Shown: positions 36,965 through 46,261, numbered from the stretch's first letter. The stretch: DNA of 64,000 bases from Methanomicrobiaceae archaeon (GCA_016928355.1 JAFGKW010000006.1:1-64000), one strand, 5' to 3'. Notes: generated by a model not told the origin, from the letters alone. Numbers and translations: made by a program.

Positions 36965-38749
36965 TCAGGCACCTCCGAATATCTTAAATCCTGTCTCCCC
37001 TTCCCCGATGAAGAACAGGAACAGCATTAATATGATTATAACCGGTACAGCCGCAGCCATTGCGGCCTTCCCGCCGTCCAGGTTGTATGTCTCCCTGGCA
37101 CCTGTGAACTGGAGGTAAAAGGCCCATAGGGGTGCGATAAGCAGCCCGAACAACGGTATTAATCCGGCAACGGCAAAGGGGCACAACGAGTATGCTGCAA
37201 TCCTGATGTCATCCAGGATGTCCTCTCCGTTTCCTGTGATAAGGAGTCCGATATGCAGCAGAACGCCGTTGAAGACTGCATAAATTATTCCGAGTATAAT
37301 AATCTCGATGACGAAGAAGATCATCGAACCCGTCTCCTTCAGCGAGGTTATCACCGGATATGTTGCGGCATCGAGCGACCCTGCATATAACTGGAATATA
37401 ATTCCGGTCGCAAACCCGAAGACTGCCAGTGCGATTAAAAGAACCGAAAGGGCCTCAAGAGGGTCCTGGCCCTTTGTCATCCTGAAGGTATCTGCCGGCG
37501 CCCTGATAAATCCTATGAGCCTTCCTGCAACCGACTCGTCAGGCGAATAGGATGAGCCTCCGCTTCCAAGCCCCAGGGGGTCGCGTGATGCCTTTCTGCT
37601 GACTTTCTTCTTTGAAGGTTTTCTCCGTCTCGGCGTTCTGGCCATTTTTGTCCTGCGTACAGGCTTTTTGGGCGGCATTGCAGGAAAGAGATCGTCGGCG
37701 CCATGGTCGGCATCGATTATCCCTCCGCCTGTAGATCCTATAGTCTGGCCTCCACCATAACCAACTGCCACGCTGCCTCCGGCCGGTGCTCCGCATGAAA
37801 GGCAGAACTTCGCACCTGTGGGAATCTGCCCCCCGCACTCAGGGCAGAACCTGTTATCCGGCGGTCTGGCTGAAAATCCCGCATCCATTCCTGATGGGGG
37901 AGCATTTACCTGTGGCTGACGTGGGGCCGGCTGTGGAGTCTGTGATCCAAGGCCGGGAATATGGGTAATGCTTCCACCGGTTGAGATAATGTCCCTTATT
38001 GCCCCCGCCCATGTATCTCTCTCCTGCCATCTGTTCCCTTTGTGCCAGTGTGAGAAGGTAAGCCTCATCGTTCTCATCTCGCCGTTGGGGGACTCGACAT
38101 TAAGTGCAATTACGGGCTCACTCTGTTCGTTTTGTGCAGTATCTACATTTCTGACCGATTTAATGGAGATTGATGCAGGCTTGTTCGGGTGATTGGGATC
38201 TGTAAGTGAAAGATTATTTTTAGTCAGTTTTATTGTGAATTCCTGGGATTTGACATATATATTATGAGCCTGGAGGAGGACCCCGCCGGGTCCGGTCGCG
38301 CCTGTCGTCGCGGGCCTTTCATGTGGCAGGGGGATTCCTCCCCCCATGGGGGAAACCGGCTGGGAAGACGGGGGAGCCTGGGGTATCGAGGCAGGGACAT
38401 ACTCTGAGATCAGCCCTTCGAGCTCTTTTTTCAGATAATCACTCTCCATATCCCGCATTCCGGAAAAGTCCTGGAGAAATGTAAGTGTCATCTTCTTTTG
38501 CGAACCGTCAGGCGCCCTTATAGAGAGAATCAGGGTTGGTTCATCTGATATTTTCTGACCACTTTTTATCGAGCTGATTACAGGAATCGGAACGTCTATC
38601 GGTGAGGATAGCCTTGTATTGTCCTCGGCGAGGAATAACCTCCTGTTAGTCAGATATAATCTGAATTCTATAGACTTAATCTCTATATTTGGGATTTCGA
38701 AAATTATTCTTTCATTTTTTCCTAATATCGGGGCAGGCGTTGCAATCAC
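36965..38749 (-). CDS. Membrane protein: two PH/GRAM-like domains, zinc ribbon, basic linker, Yip1-like C-terminus
   Basis: 594 residues with an uncommon architecture. Residues 1-115 and about 155-260 are two related beta-rich domains (FRLYLTNRRLFLAED; FTIKLTKNNLSLTD). About 300-325 is a zinc ribbon, CPECGGQIPTGAKFCLSCGA. About 355-390 is strongly basic (RRTKMARTPRRRKPSKKK). About 420-590 holds five membrane helices resembling Yip1/DUF1282 proteins. The basic stretch should lie on the cytoplasmic face. Role unknown; may sense or organise membrane lipid. Operon with the PKD gene. Confidence 0.7.
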   Translation of the reverse strand: MIATPAPILGKNERIIFEIPNIEIKSIEFRLYLTNRRLFLAEDNTRLSSPIDVPIPVISSIKSGQKISDEPTLILSIRAPDGSQKKMTLTFLQDFSGMRDMESDYLKKELEGLISEYVPASIPQAPPSSQPVSPMGGGIPLPHERPATTGATGPGGVLLQAHNIYVKSQEFTIKLTKNNLSLTDPNHPNKPASISIKSVRNVDTAQNEQSEPVIALNVESPNGEMRTMRLTFSHWHKGNRWQERDTWAGAIRDIISTGGSITHIPGLGSQTPQPAPRQPQVNAPPSGMDAGFSARPPDNRFCPECGGQIPTGAKFCLSCGAPAGGSVAVGYGGGQTIGSTGGGIIDADHGADDLFPAMPPKKPVRRTKMARTPRRRKPSKKKVSRKASRDPLGLGSGGSSYSPDESVAGRLIGFIRAPADTFRMTKGQDPLEALSVLLIALAVFGFATGIIFQLYAGSLDAATYPVITSLKETGSMIFFVIEIIILGIIYAVFNGVLLHIGLLITGNGEDILDDIRIAAYSLCPFAVAGLIPLFGLLIAPLWAFYLQFTGARETYNLDGGKAAMAAAVPVIIILMLFLFFIGEGETGFKIFGGA

Positions 38750-38869
38750 CTATATTTTTATTTTGAAATATTTGAGCTATATATAGAAATGATTTGCCCA
38801 TGAACAGCATCTTGCACCGGGTCGTAATTTCCTGAAAAGAGTTAAACGCATTACAGCCAATCTTTTTTT

Positions 38870-40204
38870 ATGAAAAATATTGTGAACAGCAGGACTACAA
38901 CTGTATTGATATTTGTCATTGCGCTGTTTCTCTGCCACACTGCATCCGCCACGGGGGGGGACGTTGGCTGGTATGAGATCCACTGCAATGTTGACGGTGC
39001 GAGTGTCTATTTTGACGGAGTATATAAGGGACAGATCCACAGCGGAGTGTTATCTGTCGGGGTATATACCACCGCAACTCCTTACAGCTCTGTATCTGTA
39101 CAGAAGGATGGTTATTATACTGCAACTGCTCAGCTTCCGACAACACCTGCGGCAGGGGAGACAGCAAACGTATACGTGACATTGAATCCCGTAGCCTCTC
39201 CAACACAGTCGGAATATGGTTCAATATATGTATCGAGCAGCCCTTCAGGTGCAAGGATTCACTTAAATGACCAGTACCAGGGACTCTCACCGATAACCCT
39301 GAGCGGCCTTCGCCCGGGTTCGTATTCGATCGATGCTGAGATGGATGGTTATGAGACAGCAGAGACTACGGTTACTGTATCCGCCGGAACAACCCGGAAC
39401 GTCTATCTTACGCTTGTATCACCAGGGTCAGTATCAGTTGAATCAAACCCGACGGATGCATATGTATATGTCAACGGAGCAATGGTCGGCAAGACCCCTT
39501 ATGTGGTAACCGGCCTTTCGAGCGGAGACCATGAATTCATGGTGACGAAGAACGGCTATTACAACTGGAAGAAGACGATTACTGTTCTGGAGGGGCAGCA
39601 GAGATCGATATATGCAACCCTTCAGCCCATTGAAAATACTCAGGGAATACTTGTAACATCCGAGCCTTCGGGTGCGAAGATATATCTCGATGGCGTATAC
39701 CAGGGAGAGACAATGTCCGGTCAGGCTTACCCGATAACAGATGTATCGACCGGAATACACTCCCTGATTCTTGAACTTGACGGTTACCCCGATTACAAAA
39801 CAAGTGTATCGATCGTAGAGGGCGGATCTCCGGTGGAGATTAATGCGGTTATGGGGGAGAGTCCTGCAGTGACAACAGGATCGATCCATATCACTTCAAC
39901 TCCTTCCGGAGCAACCATCTATCTTGACGATATCTATGAGGGGGCAATAACTCCCTACACGCTATCCGGTGTCTCTGCCGGTGAGCATACAGTGACCCTG
40001 AGGCTTGAAGGTTACAGTGACGGGATCTCTAAAGTCACCGTGACCGGGGGAGAGGTTGAACAGCTCTCGATCGGTCTTGCCCCGGGATCTTCATCCGGAG
40101 GAACCGTTCAGCCGACATCAACCCCGCTGCCGGGTTTTGTGGCACTTACCGCTCTTGTTGCACTTGCCGCAGCTTTTATTTTCTTTGTATCAAAAAGAGA
40201 ATAA
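38870..40204 (+). CDS. PEGA-repeat surface protein with PGF-CTERM-like sorting tail
   Basis: 444 residues: signal peptide (to about residue 26), five PEGA repeats (for example SSPSGARIHLNDQYQGLSPI, SEPSGAKIYLDGVYQGE, STPSGATIYLDDIYEG), a Ser/Thr/Pro linker, and the tail LPGFVALTALVALAAAFIFF followed by SKRE. That tail (PGF, one hydrophobic helix, basic end) matches PGF-CTERM proteins, which archaeosortase processes and attaches to lipid. Probably an S-layer-associated surface protein. No archaeosortase gene in the window. Confidence 0.85.
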   Translation: MKNIVNSRTTTVLIFVIALFLCHTASATGGDVGWYEIHCNVDGASVYFDGVYKGQIHSGVLSVGVYTTATPYSSVSVQKDGYYTATAQLPTTPAAGETANVYVTLNPVASPTQSEYGSIYVSSSPSGARIHLNDQYQGLSPITLSGLRPGSYSIDAEMDGYETAETTVTVSAGTTRNVYLTLVSPGSVSVESNPTDAYVYVNGAMVGKTPYVVTGLSSGDHEFMVTKNGYYNWKKTITVLEGQQRSIYATLQPIENTQGILVTSEPSGAKIYLDGVYQGETMSGQAYPITDVSTGIHSLILELDGYPDYKTSVSIVEGGSPVEINAVMGESPAVTTGSIHITSTPSGATIYLDDIYEGAITPYTLSGVSAGEHTVTLRLEGYSDGISKVTVTGGEVEQLSIGLAPGSSSGGTVQPTSTPLPGFVALTALVALAAAFIFFVSKRE

Positions 40205-40210
40205 TTTTTT

Positions 40211-41413
40211 TTAATATTCAATATCATTGACTTTACTGTTGTATATGTATCTCCGGACACCTTCTACATCGTAGGGGTGTTCGATGATGTAATTATATAC
40301 CTCGATATTCCTGTTCAGGATATCCTCGTACTCGTAGTACTGATCAACGAGTGCCTTGTAATCGAGATAGTCCATCTCCCAGTCATGCCGGGATTCGTAG
40401 GTTTTTGTATTGAGATCTGATTCAAGTTCCTTGATCTCTGAATAAAGTCTGTCCAGTTCGGAGTCAAGGAAAATGATCCTGTCTGTTATCTTGTTCAGGC
40501 TCTCTGTGATATACGAAATATAATTGTATCTTTCAAAGCTATTTTTTCCGTCTCCTACAGGAACAACGACGGCGTATGCATCCTCATAATATTCGGGGTA
40601 CTGTCCTATGAAACTGAGAGCGGTTGATTCAATAAATACGTATTTTCTACCGTCTTCGGATTTAAACTGCCTGAAGAAAGTGTCACCTGCTGTGATAATC
40701 CGTATTCCTGCGGTTGCATGCCTGTATTCGGGGAAGATTATCAGTGCGGTATCATAATCCTCGCGGGCAAGCATTCCGATAAGCAGCATACTCTTCTCGT
40801 CGCAATCGCCTTCCATATCATAGACGACCTCGACCGGGAATCTCGGGTGTCCGGCATCCGGGTCGTAGGGGATCTGCTGGACGAATGTAACCATAAATTC
40901 AAGGTATTCCTCATCGGAAAATCCCTCTGCGATCTTTATATGCCTGATCTTTTTCAGAATATCGTCGTAGAAAGTGTCTATCGGTTCACCCTCGAAAAAA
41001 GACCTGTAATATGCGGATACCTTGTCGGTCTCGTTCCAGAGGGTTCCGGGAGTTATGGCCTTGTCTGCATTCTTTGCACCGTAATAAACCGAGAGGTTCA
41101 CGGGCAGAACCAGTTCGTATTCGGATTTTTCGAATTTGACACTGAAAGTCCGGTCATCATAGTGGTCACCGGAAATCTCTGCCGGGATTATTTCGGGGAG
41201 TTTTATCTCCGTGGATGCATCTTCAGCTGAAGAGACTGCACCCGTATCGCTCTGAACTGAGGTATTATCAGGGAAATAATTGTCAGTCCTAAAGTCATTA
41301 TTCGAGATGCAGCCGCAGGTGGATGTAACAATGCAGAGTATTACAATAAGTGAAAACAACAGAGGTCTGTAGGTACTCAGTTTATCAGGACACATTGGTA
41401 GAAGTTTCTTCAT
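40211..41413 (-). CDS. Transglutaminase-like lipoprotein
   Basis: 400 residues. A hydrophobic signal ends in CGC (lipobox-like TSTCGC), so the mature protein is probably lipid-anchored. Residues about 170-290 resemble a transglutaminase/papain-like core, with nucleophile region MEGDCDEKSMLLIGML, a His in YRHATAGI and a later Glu/Asp segment. The C-terminal 100 residues are a charged coiled coil rich in Tyr and Glu. Could be a cell-surface peptidase or structural protein; family assignment rests on the Cys-His pattern only. Convergent with the PEGA gene. Confidence 0.65.
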   Translation of the reverse strand: MKKLLPMCPDKLSTYRPLLFSLIVILCIVTSTCGCISNNDFRTDNYFPDNTSVQSDTGAVSSAEDASTEIKLPEIIPAEISGDHYDDRTFSVKFEKSEYELVLPVNLSVYYGAKNADKAITPGTLWNETDKVSAYYRSFFEGEPIDTFYDDILKKIRHIKIAEGFSDEEYLEFMVTFVQQIPYDPDAGHPRFPVEVVYDMEGDCDEKSMLLIGMLAREDYDTALIIFPEYRHATAGIRIITAGDTFFRQFKSEDGRKYVFIESTALSFIGQYPEYYEDAYAVVVPVGDGKNSFERYNYISYITESLNKITDRIIFLDSELDRLYSEIKELESDLNTKTYESRHDWEMDYLDYKALVDQYYEYEDILNRNIEVYNYIIEHPYDVEGVRRYIYNSKVNDIEY

Positions 41414-41498
41414 TGTAAAATATCTTTTTTCATTTAAATCAAAAACCCGATATACTCCTTCTTTTCAATTGAAATAAATACGTAATGCAGGTTCTAAG

Positions 41499-42926
41499 AT
41501 GACAGACCCCGGCTCTTTCAGGATGAAAATCATCCTCTTCACAATCTCCCTCGGCGCCTTTATGGGCTCGCTCGACGTTACTATCGTAAATATCTCCCTC
41601 CCGACGATCGCAGAGAGCTTTGGGCTTTCCACTGGAGCTGTCAGCTGGATAGTTCTCGTCTATCTCATCGTGCTGACGGGCTTTCTGCTCGCCTTTGGGA
41701 GGCTTGCGGATAACAGGGGCTACCGGAAGGTGTTTGTGGCGGGCTTTGCTATCTTTACAATTGGATCGTTCCTCTGCGGCATTGTTCCTCTTATCCTTGA
41801 CAGCTTCATGTCACTGGTAGTCTTCAGGGTGGTGCAGGCAGTGGGGGCGTCTATGACCGGTGCTCTTGCTGCGGGAATGGTCGCCATATATCTTCCGCCC
41901 GAAAGAAGGGGAAAAGGGCTTGCATTCATCACGGTCATGGCATCTCTCGGGATTGCGGCAGGACCCTTCCTTGGAGGAATTCTTACGCAGTTTCTCGGGT
42001 GGCACTGGATATTCCTTGTAAATGTTCCGGTCGGAATACTTGCAGTTTTCCTCTCTCTCAGGTATCTTCCCCTGGACAGGGATTTGAGGAAGGACGCCGT
42101 ATTTGACAAATCCGGTGCATTCATGATATTCCTGGCTCTCTTCTTTATAATATTTGCAATGAACAGGGGAATGGAATTCGGCTGGTCTTCGCCTGTAATC
42201 CTGGGCTCTTTTACCGCCTGTATCATCTTCTTTACCGCGTTCGTATTTCATGAAAGAAGGCACCCCGATCCCCTGCTGAATCTCTCACTGTTTAAAAACC
42301 TGAACTTCTCCTTTGCAAACGCCGGGGGCTTTATAGTAATGCTCGTATTCACGGGTGCCACCTTCCTGTTTCCGTTCTATCTTGAGATAATCCGGGGTTT
42401 TTCCACATCGGTCGCCGGATTTGTACTCATTGTGCCTTCAGTTGCAATGGTTGCAGGAGGCCCTATTGGAGGTATGATTTCAGATAAAAAGGGATCAAGG
42501 GGAATATGCATCGTATCGGCATTTATTGCAGGAATTTCATTTCTTATGTTTGCAATGCTTGCGGAGTTTGCCCAGATATGGTATCTCCTCACCGCACTTG
42601 CGCTGATGGGGCTTTCTACAGGGATGTTTATTCCTGCAAACAGCAGTCTAATCTTTTTTCACACACCCAAATTCGAAACAGGCACTGTTTCAGGTGTCAT
42701 GATGACAGTCAGGGATGCAGGCGCCTCGGTGGGTGTTGCAGTGTTTGAAACGGTATTTGCCCTTGCCGTGTATGAACAGATCAGCGCTTCCGGCGCCGAT
42801 ATAAAAACGGTCATCCAGGCTGGAAGCGGCATAATAGAATCCGGTTTTACCTGGGCCTTTATAGCCGGGGTTTTATTCTGTTCGGTGGCGGTTATTACTT
42901 CATTTTATTCAATGGATGTGAAATAG
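41499..42926 (+). CDS. MFS drug/metabolite efflux transporter (DHA2, 14-helix)
   Basis: 475 residues with about fourteen hydrophobic segments. Family landmarks: MGSLDVTIVNISLPTI in helix 1, GRLADNRGYRKVF at the cytoplasmic 2-3 loop, and RVVQAVGASMTGAL plus GPFLGGILTQFLGW (motif C) in helices 4-5. Proton-coupled exporter of the EmrB/QacA group; substrate unknown. Monocistronic, followed by the iron-uptake pair. Confidence 0.92.
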   Translation: MTDPGSFRMKIILFTISLGAFMGSLDVTIVNISLPTIAESFGLSTGAVSWIVLVYLIVLTGFLLAFGRLADNRGYRKVFVAGFAIFTIGSFLCGIVPLILDSFMSLVVFRVVQAVGASMTGALAAGMVAIYLPPERRGKGLAFITVMASLGIAAGPFLGGILTQFLGWHWIFLVNVPVGILAVFLSLRYLPLDRDLRKDAVFDKSGAFMIFLALFFIIFAMNRGMEFGWSSPVILGSFTACIIFFTAFVFHERRHPDPLLNLSLFKNLNFSFANAGGFIVMLVFTGATFLFPFYLEIIRGFSTSVAGFVLIVPSVAMVAGGPIGGMISDKKGSRGICIVSAFIAGISFLMFAMLAEFAQIWYLLTALALMGLSTGMFIPANSSLIFFHTPKFETGTVSGVMMTVRDAGASVGVAVFETVFALAVYEQISASGADIKTVIQAGSGIIESGFTWAFIAGVLFCSVAVITSFYSMDVK

Positions 42927-43028
42927 ACGGGACATTGATGGCATAAACACTCTGCCGGGATGGGACGGGAAGTTTTTTGGTTTTTTGGAAAAATCCGAAA
43001 AATACTAATACTTTTGTAATCAGAGTGC

Positions 43029-43045
43029 AAATCTTTTTTAGATTT
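43029..43045. promoter_or_regulatory. Perfect palindrome AAATCT-N5-AGATTT at the dtxR-like start
   Basis: Six-base arms at 43029-43034 and 43040-43045, centred on TTTTT and ending at the base before the ATG at 43046. A likely operator for autoregulation by the encoded DtxR-type protein; a TATA-like AAAATACTAATAC lies about 20 bases upstream. No Shine-Dalgarno, so the mRNA may be nearly leaderless. Confidence 0.5.
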
Positions 43046-43726
43046 ATGGATCAGTCTGACCGTGAGGATTACCTGGAAGCGGTAATAATGCATTCTGCGG
43101 AGGGGCGCGGAGCTGAGACTCTAAATTTCCTCTCCGGGTTAATGGATAGAGATGCAGATCAAATCGGGGCGGATCTTCGTGTTCTTGAAAAAGAGGGTGA
43201 TCTCGTTATCGAAGAGGGCGGATCGATCAGCCTGACCGAAGAGGGCAGATCCACCGGTGAGTCTGTACTGAAAAAGCACAGGATCCTTGAATGTTTCTTT
43301 ACCGAAATGCTCGGGATGGACCCGGATACGGCTTCAAAGGAGGCATGCGAGATCGAGCATGCAGCCTCCGAGGCTACTGTAAATAAAATAGGAAACCTGC
43401 TGTCGGGAAGCGGCGTCCGGTGCAGGGGAAGACGTCATGGTCCCGGATTTGTGGAGACACACTTCCCGAAAAAAGAGTGCCGTTTTGACGTTATCGATGA
43501 TTTTTCCGAAGGAGATATACTGAAAGTCGTAGGGATGAGGCACGGTCCCGGCGGGGGAAGAAGGCTCATTGATTTGGGTATCATTCCCGGTGAAGAAATA
43601 AGGATTGTCAGGAGGCTCCCAGGGAGATCCGTTCTCGTATCGGTCAAAGGCAGCGAGGTTGCCATAAGCCCTGAGATTGCAGGAAGAGTAGTGGTTGAAA
43701 AATTACCTGATACGGACAGCCTATGA
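43046..43726 (+). CDS. DtxR-family metal-dependent regulator fused to a FeoA (SH3-like) domain
   Basis: 226 residues from the ATG at 43046 (MDQSDREDYLEAVI). Residues 1-65 are a winged helix, 70-125 the DtxR dimerisation/metal region (KKHRILECFFTEMLG with His and Cys/Glu ligands, CEIEHAASEATV), and 150-225 a FeoA-type SH3 domain (LKVVGMRHGPGGGRRLIDLG). Expected to repress iron uptake when ferrous iron is plentiful. An in-frame start at 42977 would add 23 residues not typical of the family. Overlaps feoB by four bases, so it probably regulates its own operon and perhaps supplies FeoA function. Confidence 0.88.
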   Translation: MDQSDREDYLEAVIMHSAEGRGAETLNFLSGLMDRDADQIGADLRVLEKEGDLVIEEGGSISLTEEGRSTGESVLKKHRILECFFTEMLGMDPDTASKEACEIEHAASEATVNKIGNLLSGSGVRCRGRRHGPGFVETHFPKKECRFDVIDDFSEGDILKVVGMRHGPGGGRRLIDLGIIPGEEIRIVRRLPGRSVLVSVKGSEVAISPEIAGRVVVEKLPDTDSL

Positions 43727-45585
43727 AGTTTGCCCTGATTGGAAACCCCAACGTCGGGAAATCGCTGATATTCAACCAGCTGACAGGCATAGGAGTCGAG
43801 ATATCAAACTTTCCGGGAACCACAGTCGACATGCTCTCCGGAAATGTATGTTACCAGAAGGAGAGACTCGAACTCATTGACTTCCCAGGAATATATTCTC
43901 TTGAGGGAAGCACCGAGGAGGAGGAACAGGTAAGGGCATACCTCCGGAAAAACGACATTGATGCTCTTATTGTAGTTCTGGATGCGACAAAACTTGAGAG
44001 AAATCTCTATCTCCTGATTCAGGCGGCCGAATACAAAATACCCCTGATAAATGTCGTAAATATCGCAGACGAGGCTGAAAAATCAGGCATTATAATAGAT
44101 TATGAAAAGCTCTCGTCGATTCTCGGCTGTAAGGTCATCCCGACCGTTGCAGTGGCGGGTAAGAATATCGACCGGATAATACCTGCAGCGATGCAGGATG
44201 CCGTCGTCATCGATCCGGGTGTACCTTATGGAAAACACATCGAGGCCGGGGTGAGGAGCCTTGTAAAGATTACGGGCTGCAGCAGAATGGATGCACTACT
44301 CGCCCTCCAGGGAATCGGAGAGGATAAGGATCTCATGGAGGCTGCAGAGACCATAGCTTCCGAGATTGAAGAAGATCACCAGATGTCGCCGCACCAGATA
44401 ATCGCCACCAACAGGCACAATGAGGCTGACAGAATTGCGTCAGAGGTTATTGAGAGCGACGGGGCCGGGTCGAAGAGATTATCATTTGATATCGACAGCC
44501 TCCTGACACGGGTTATTCCCGGTGTTCCCATACTTGCGGCCGTTCTCTTTTTCACACTGCTTGCAGTCTTTATTATTGGTTCATTCCTTGAAGAGACGAT
44601 CGTCGGGCTTTTTGAGGTATATATAATTGAGCCGATGTATTCCCTTGGCCTTTCACCTTTCTGGGAGAAGATGGCATTTTCATTCCTTATTGCAGTAGAG
44701 GCCGGGCTTGGAATTGCCTTCCCGTTCGTATTCACATTCTATATTCTTGTATCGATACTCGAGGATTCCGGATATATGACGAGGGGGGCCTTCCTTGCTG
44801 ACAGGGCGATGCACAGGATTGGTATGCACGGGCAGGCGCTGATCCCGATGATCCTTGGATTCGGGTGCAATGTTCCGGCAATAATGAGTATCAGGCAGCT
44901 CTCGAAGAGGGAGAGGATAATCGCATCATTCCTGATCACGATGGTCCCGTGTTCTGCAAGAACCGTGATAATTGCAGGTATCGTGGCGGTTTTCATAGGG
45001 ATTACCGCCGCCTTTTCGATATATCTTCTTGTATTCGTTCTCATCATTCTGACAGGCCTTGTCCTGACACGCTTTGCCCCCGGGGAGAGATACGGGATGA
45101 TTCTCGAGATGGCTCCCCTCAGGAAACCCCGGGCAGACCAGACACTCAAAAGGGCATGGCTCCATATGAAGGAGTTCCTCTTTATCGCAATGCCTCTCCT
45201 GCTTGTGAGCAGCGTATTTCTAGGGATGCTCGATTATTATGGAATTCTTGCAGAGTTCCAGAGGCTCTTCGCACCTTTCATGGAGCAGGTGCTCGGTCTT
45301 CCCGATTACGCCTCAACAGCTCTTATATTCGGAATTTTCAGGAAGGAGATGGCTTTTGAGACACTTGCAGTGCTTGCAGGAACAGCCGATCTCGGGGCTG
45401 TTATGGCCGCATCCCAGCTGTATATATTTGCGGTTGTGAGCGTTCTCTTCGTTCCCTGCATATCGACAATTGCAGTATTGTACAGGGAGATGGGGCTTAA
45501 GATCGCTGCAATGGTCTCTCTTTATACTCTTTCACTTGGTATGATCTTTGGTGCGCTTTTAAATGCAATCTTCAAAATATTGTAG
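43723..45585 (+). CDS. feoB: Ferrous iron transport protein B
   Basis: 620 residues. N-terminal G-protein domain: G1 GNPNVGKS, G2 region FPGTTVD, G3 DFPGIYSLEG, and a G4 NVVNIADEAE in place of the usual NxxD. Then membrane domain with two Gate motifs: GYMTRGAFLADRAMHRIGMH, MILGFGCNVPAIMSIR and MVPCSARTVIIAG. Imports Fe2+ driven by GTP. Slightly shorter than bacterial FeoB (about 770), usual for archaea. Translationally coupled to the DtxR-FeoA gene, and followed by a hairpin terminator. Confidence 0.95.
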   Translation: MKFALIGNPNVGKSLIFNQLTGIGVEISNFPGTTVDMLSGNVCYQKERLELIDFPGIYSLEGSTEEEEQVRAYLRKNDIDALIVVLDATKLERNLYLLIQAAEYKIPLINVVNIADEAEKSGIIIDYEKLSSILGCKVIPTVAVAGKNIDRIIPAAMQDAVVIDPGVPYGKHIEAGVRSLVKITGCSRMDALLALQGIGEDKDLMEAAETIASEIEEDHQMSPHQIIATNRHNEADRIASEVIESDGAGSKRLSFDIDSLLTRVIPGVPILAAVLFFTLLAVFIIGSFLEETIVGLFEVYIIEPMYSLGLSPFWEKMAFSFLIAVEAGLGIAFPFVFTFYILVSILEDSGYMTRGAFLADRAMHRIGMHGQALIPMILGFGCNVPAIMSIRQLSKRERIIASFLITMVPCSARTVIIAGIVAVFIGITAAFSIYLLVFVLIILTGLVLTRFAPGERYGMILEMAPLRKPRADQTLKRAWLHMKEFLFIAMPLLLVSSVFLGMLDYYGILAEFQRLFAPFMEQVLGLPDYASTALIFGIFRKEMAFETLAVLAGTADLGAVMAASQLYIFAVVSVLFVPCISTIAVLYREMGLKIAAMVSLYTLSLGMIFGALLNAIFKIL

Positions 45586-45599
45586 ATGACCCGTTAATG

Positions 45600-45635
45600 C
45601 TGCAGGAGAATGCCCTGCAGTGCGTCTTTTTTTCC
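45600..45635 (+). terminator. Hairpin plus T7 terminator after feoB
   Basis: CTGCAGG (45600-45606), a seven-base loop, CCTGCAG (45614-45620), then a T-tract ending at about 45633. Lies 15 bases after the feoB stop and separates the iron operon from the hydrogenase protease gene. Confidence 0.75.
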
Positions 45636-45671
45636 GTCAGGTATATTGATTATTGAGAGAATTTGTTAATA

Positions 45672-46148
45672 ATGGAAGAAAGGGTGGCAGAGGGAAGAAA
45701 AGTAAAGGTAATCGGTTGTGGCAATATCCTGATGGGGAATGATTCTGCAGGCCTTCGAGTAATAGAAATCCTTGAAGAGTCCAATCCCTCCTTTGAATTA
45801 ATTGATGGAGGTACGGGGGGACTCGGGCTTCTTCCGCTGATGGAAGGTGCAGATCTTGTAATTATCGTGGATGCAATGATAGGTATTGGGGAGAAACCCG
45901 GAGATATTAGAATATTTAATAAAACTCCTCCTTACAGACCGTCCAAAATGTCATTCCAGGATGTCGGTGTTGCCGAGGTCATAGATATTGCAGGAGAACT
46001 GCTTCCGGATGTTGAAGTCGTTGCAATAGGGATTGAGGCCGGGGAGATAAAGGAATATAGTGATAAGGTCGATCCTGAGGTCATGGAGGGTGTTCAAAAG
46101 GCAGCTTTGCAAATCATTGATCTGGTGGCGGGAAGCTCTCAAGCCTGA
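45672..46148 (+). CDS. [NiFe] hydrogenase maturation protease (HycI/HyaD family)
   Basis: 158 residues from the ATG at 45672 (a TTG at 45663 is also in frame). N-terminal VIGCGNILMGNDSAGLRVIE contains the family GxGNxLxxDD-like nickel-sensing Asp (here ND), IDGGTGGLGLLPLMEGADLV and IVDAMIGIGEKPGDI with the second Asp. It removes the C-terminal tail of a hydrogenase large subunit after nickel insertion. The large subunit at 50292-51671 ends with a 19-residue tail after its DPCxxCxxH motif and is the obvious client. Separated from the operon by a 113-base AT-rich gap. Confidence 0.88.
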   Translation: MEERVAEGRKVKVIGCGNILMGNDSAGLRVIEILEESNPSFELIDGGTGGLGLLPLMEGADLVIIVDAMIGIGEKPGDIRIFNKTPPYRPSKMSFQDVGVAEVIDIAGELLPDVEVVAIGIEAGEIKEYSDKVDPEVMEGVQKAALQIIDLVAGSSQA

Positions 46149-46261
46149 AAAATTATTTCAATTTAGGGGCTTTTTTGCCAATTCTATTTTTTATTTCCGG
46201 ATTTTTTTAGAAAAAGTTAAATGGTAAAATTATTATTTCATCCAACCCTCATAGATCTATT
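46149..46261 (+). promoter_or_regulatory. Probable promoter of the hydrogenase/MinD/roadblock operon
   Basis: AT-rich 113-base gap with T-runs at the start (possible terminator of the protease gene, TTTTTTAG near 46203-46210) and a TATA-like AAAAGTTAAATGG about 45 bases before the ATG at 46262. No Shine-Dalgarno precedes that ATG. Confidence 0.4.

Noticed and set aside
36964-36972. GTG start at 36972 for the PKD gene
   Set aside because: That GTG is part of the GGAGGTG Shine-Dalgarno; the ATG at 36963 has correct spacing.
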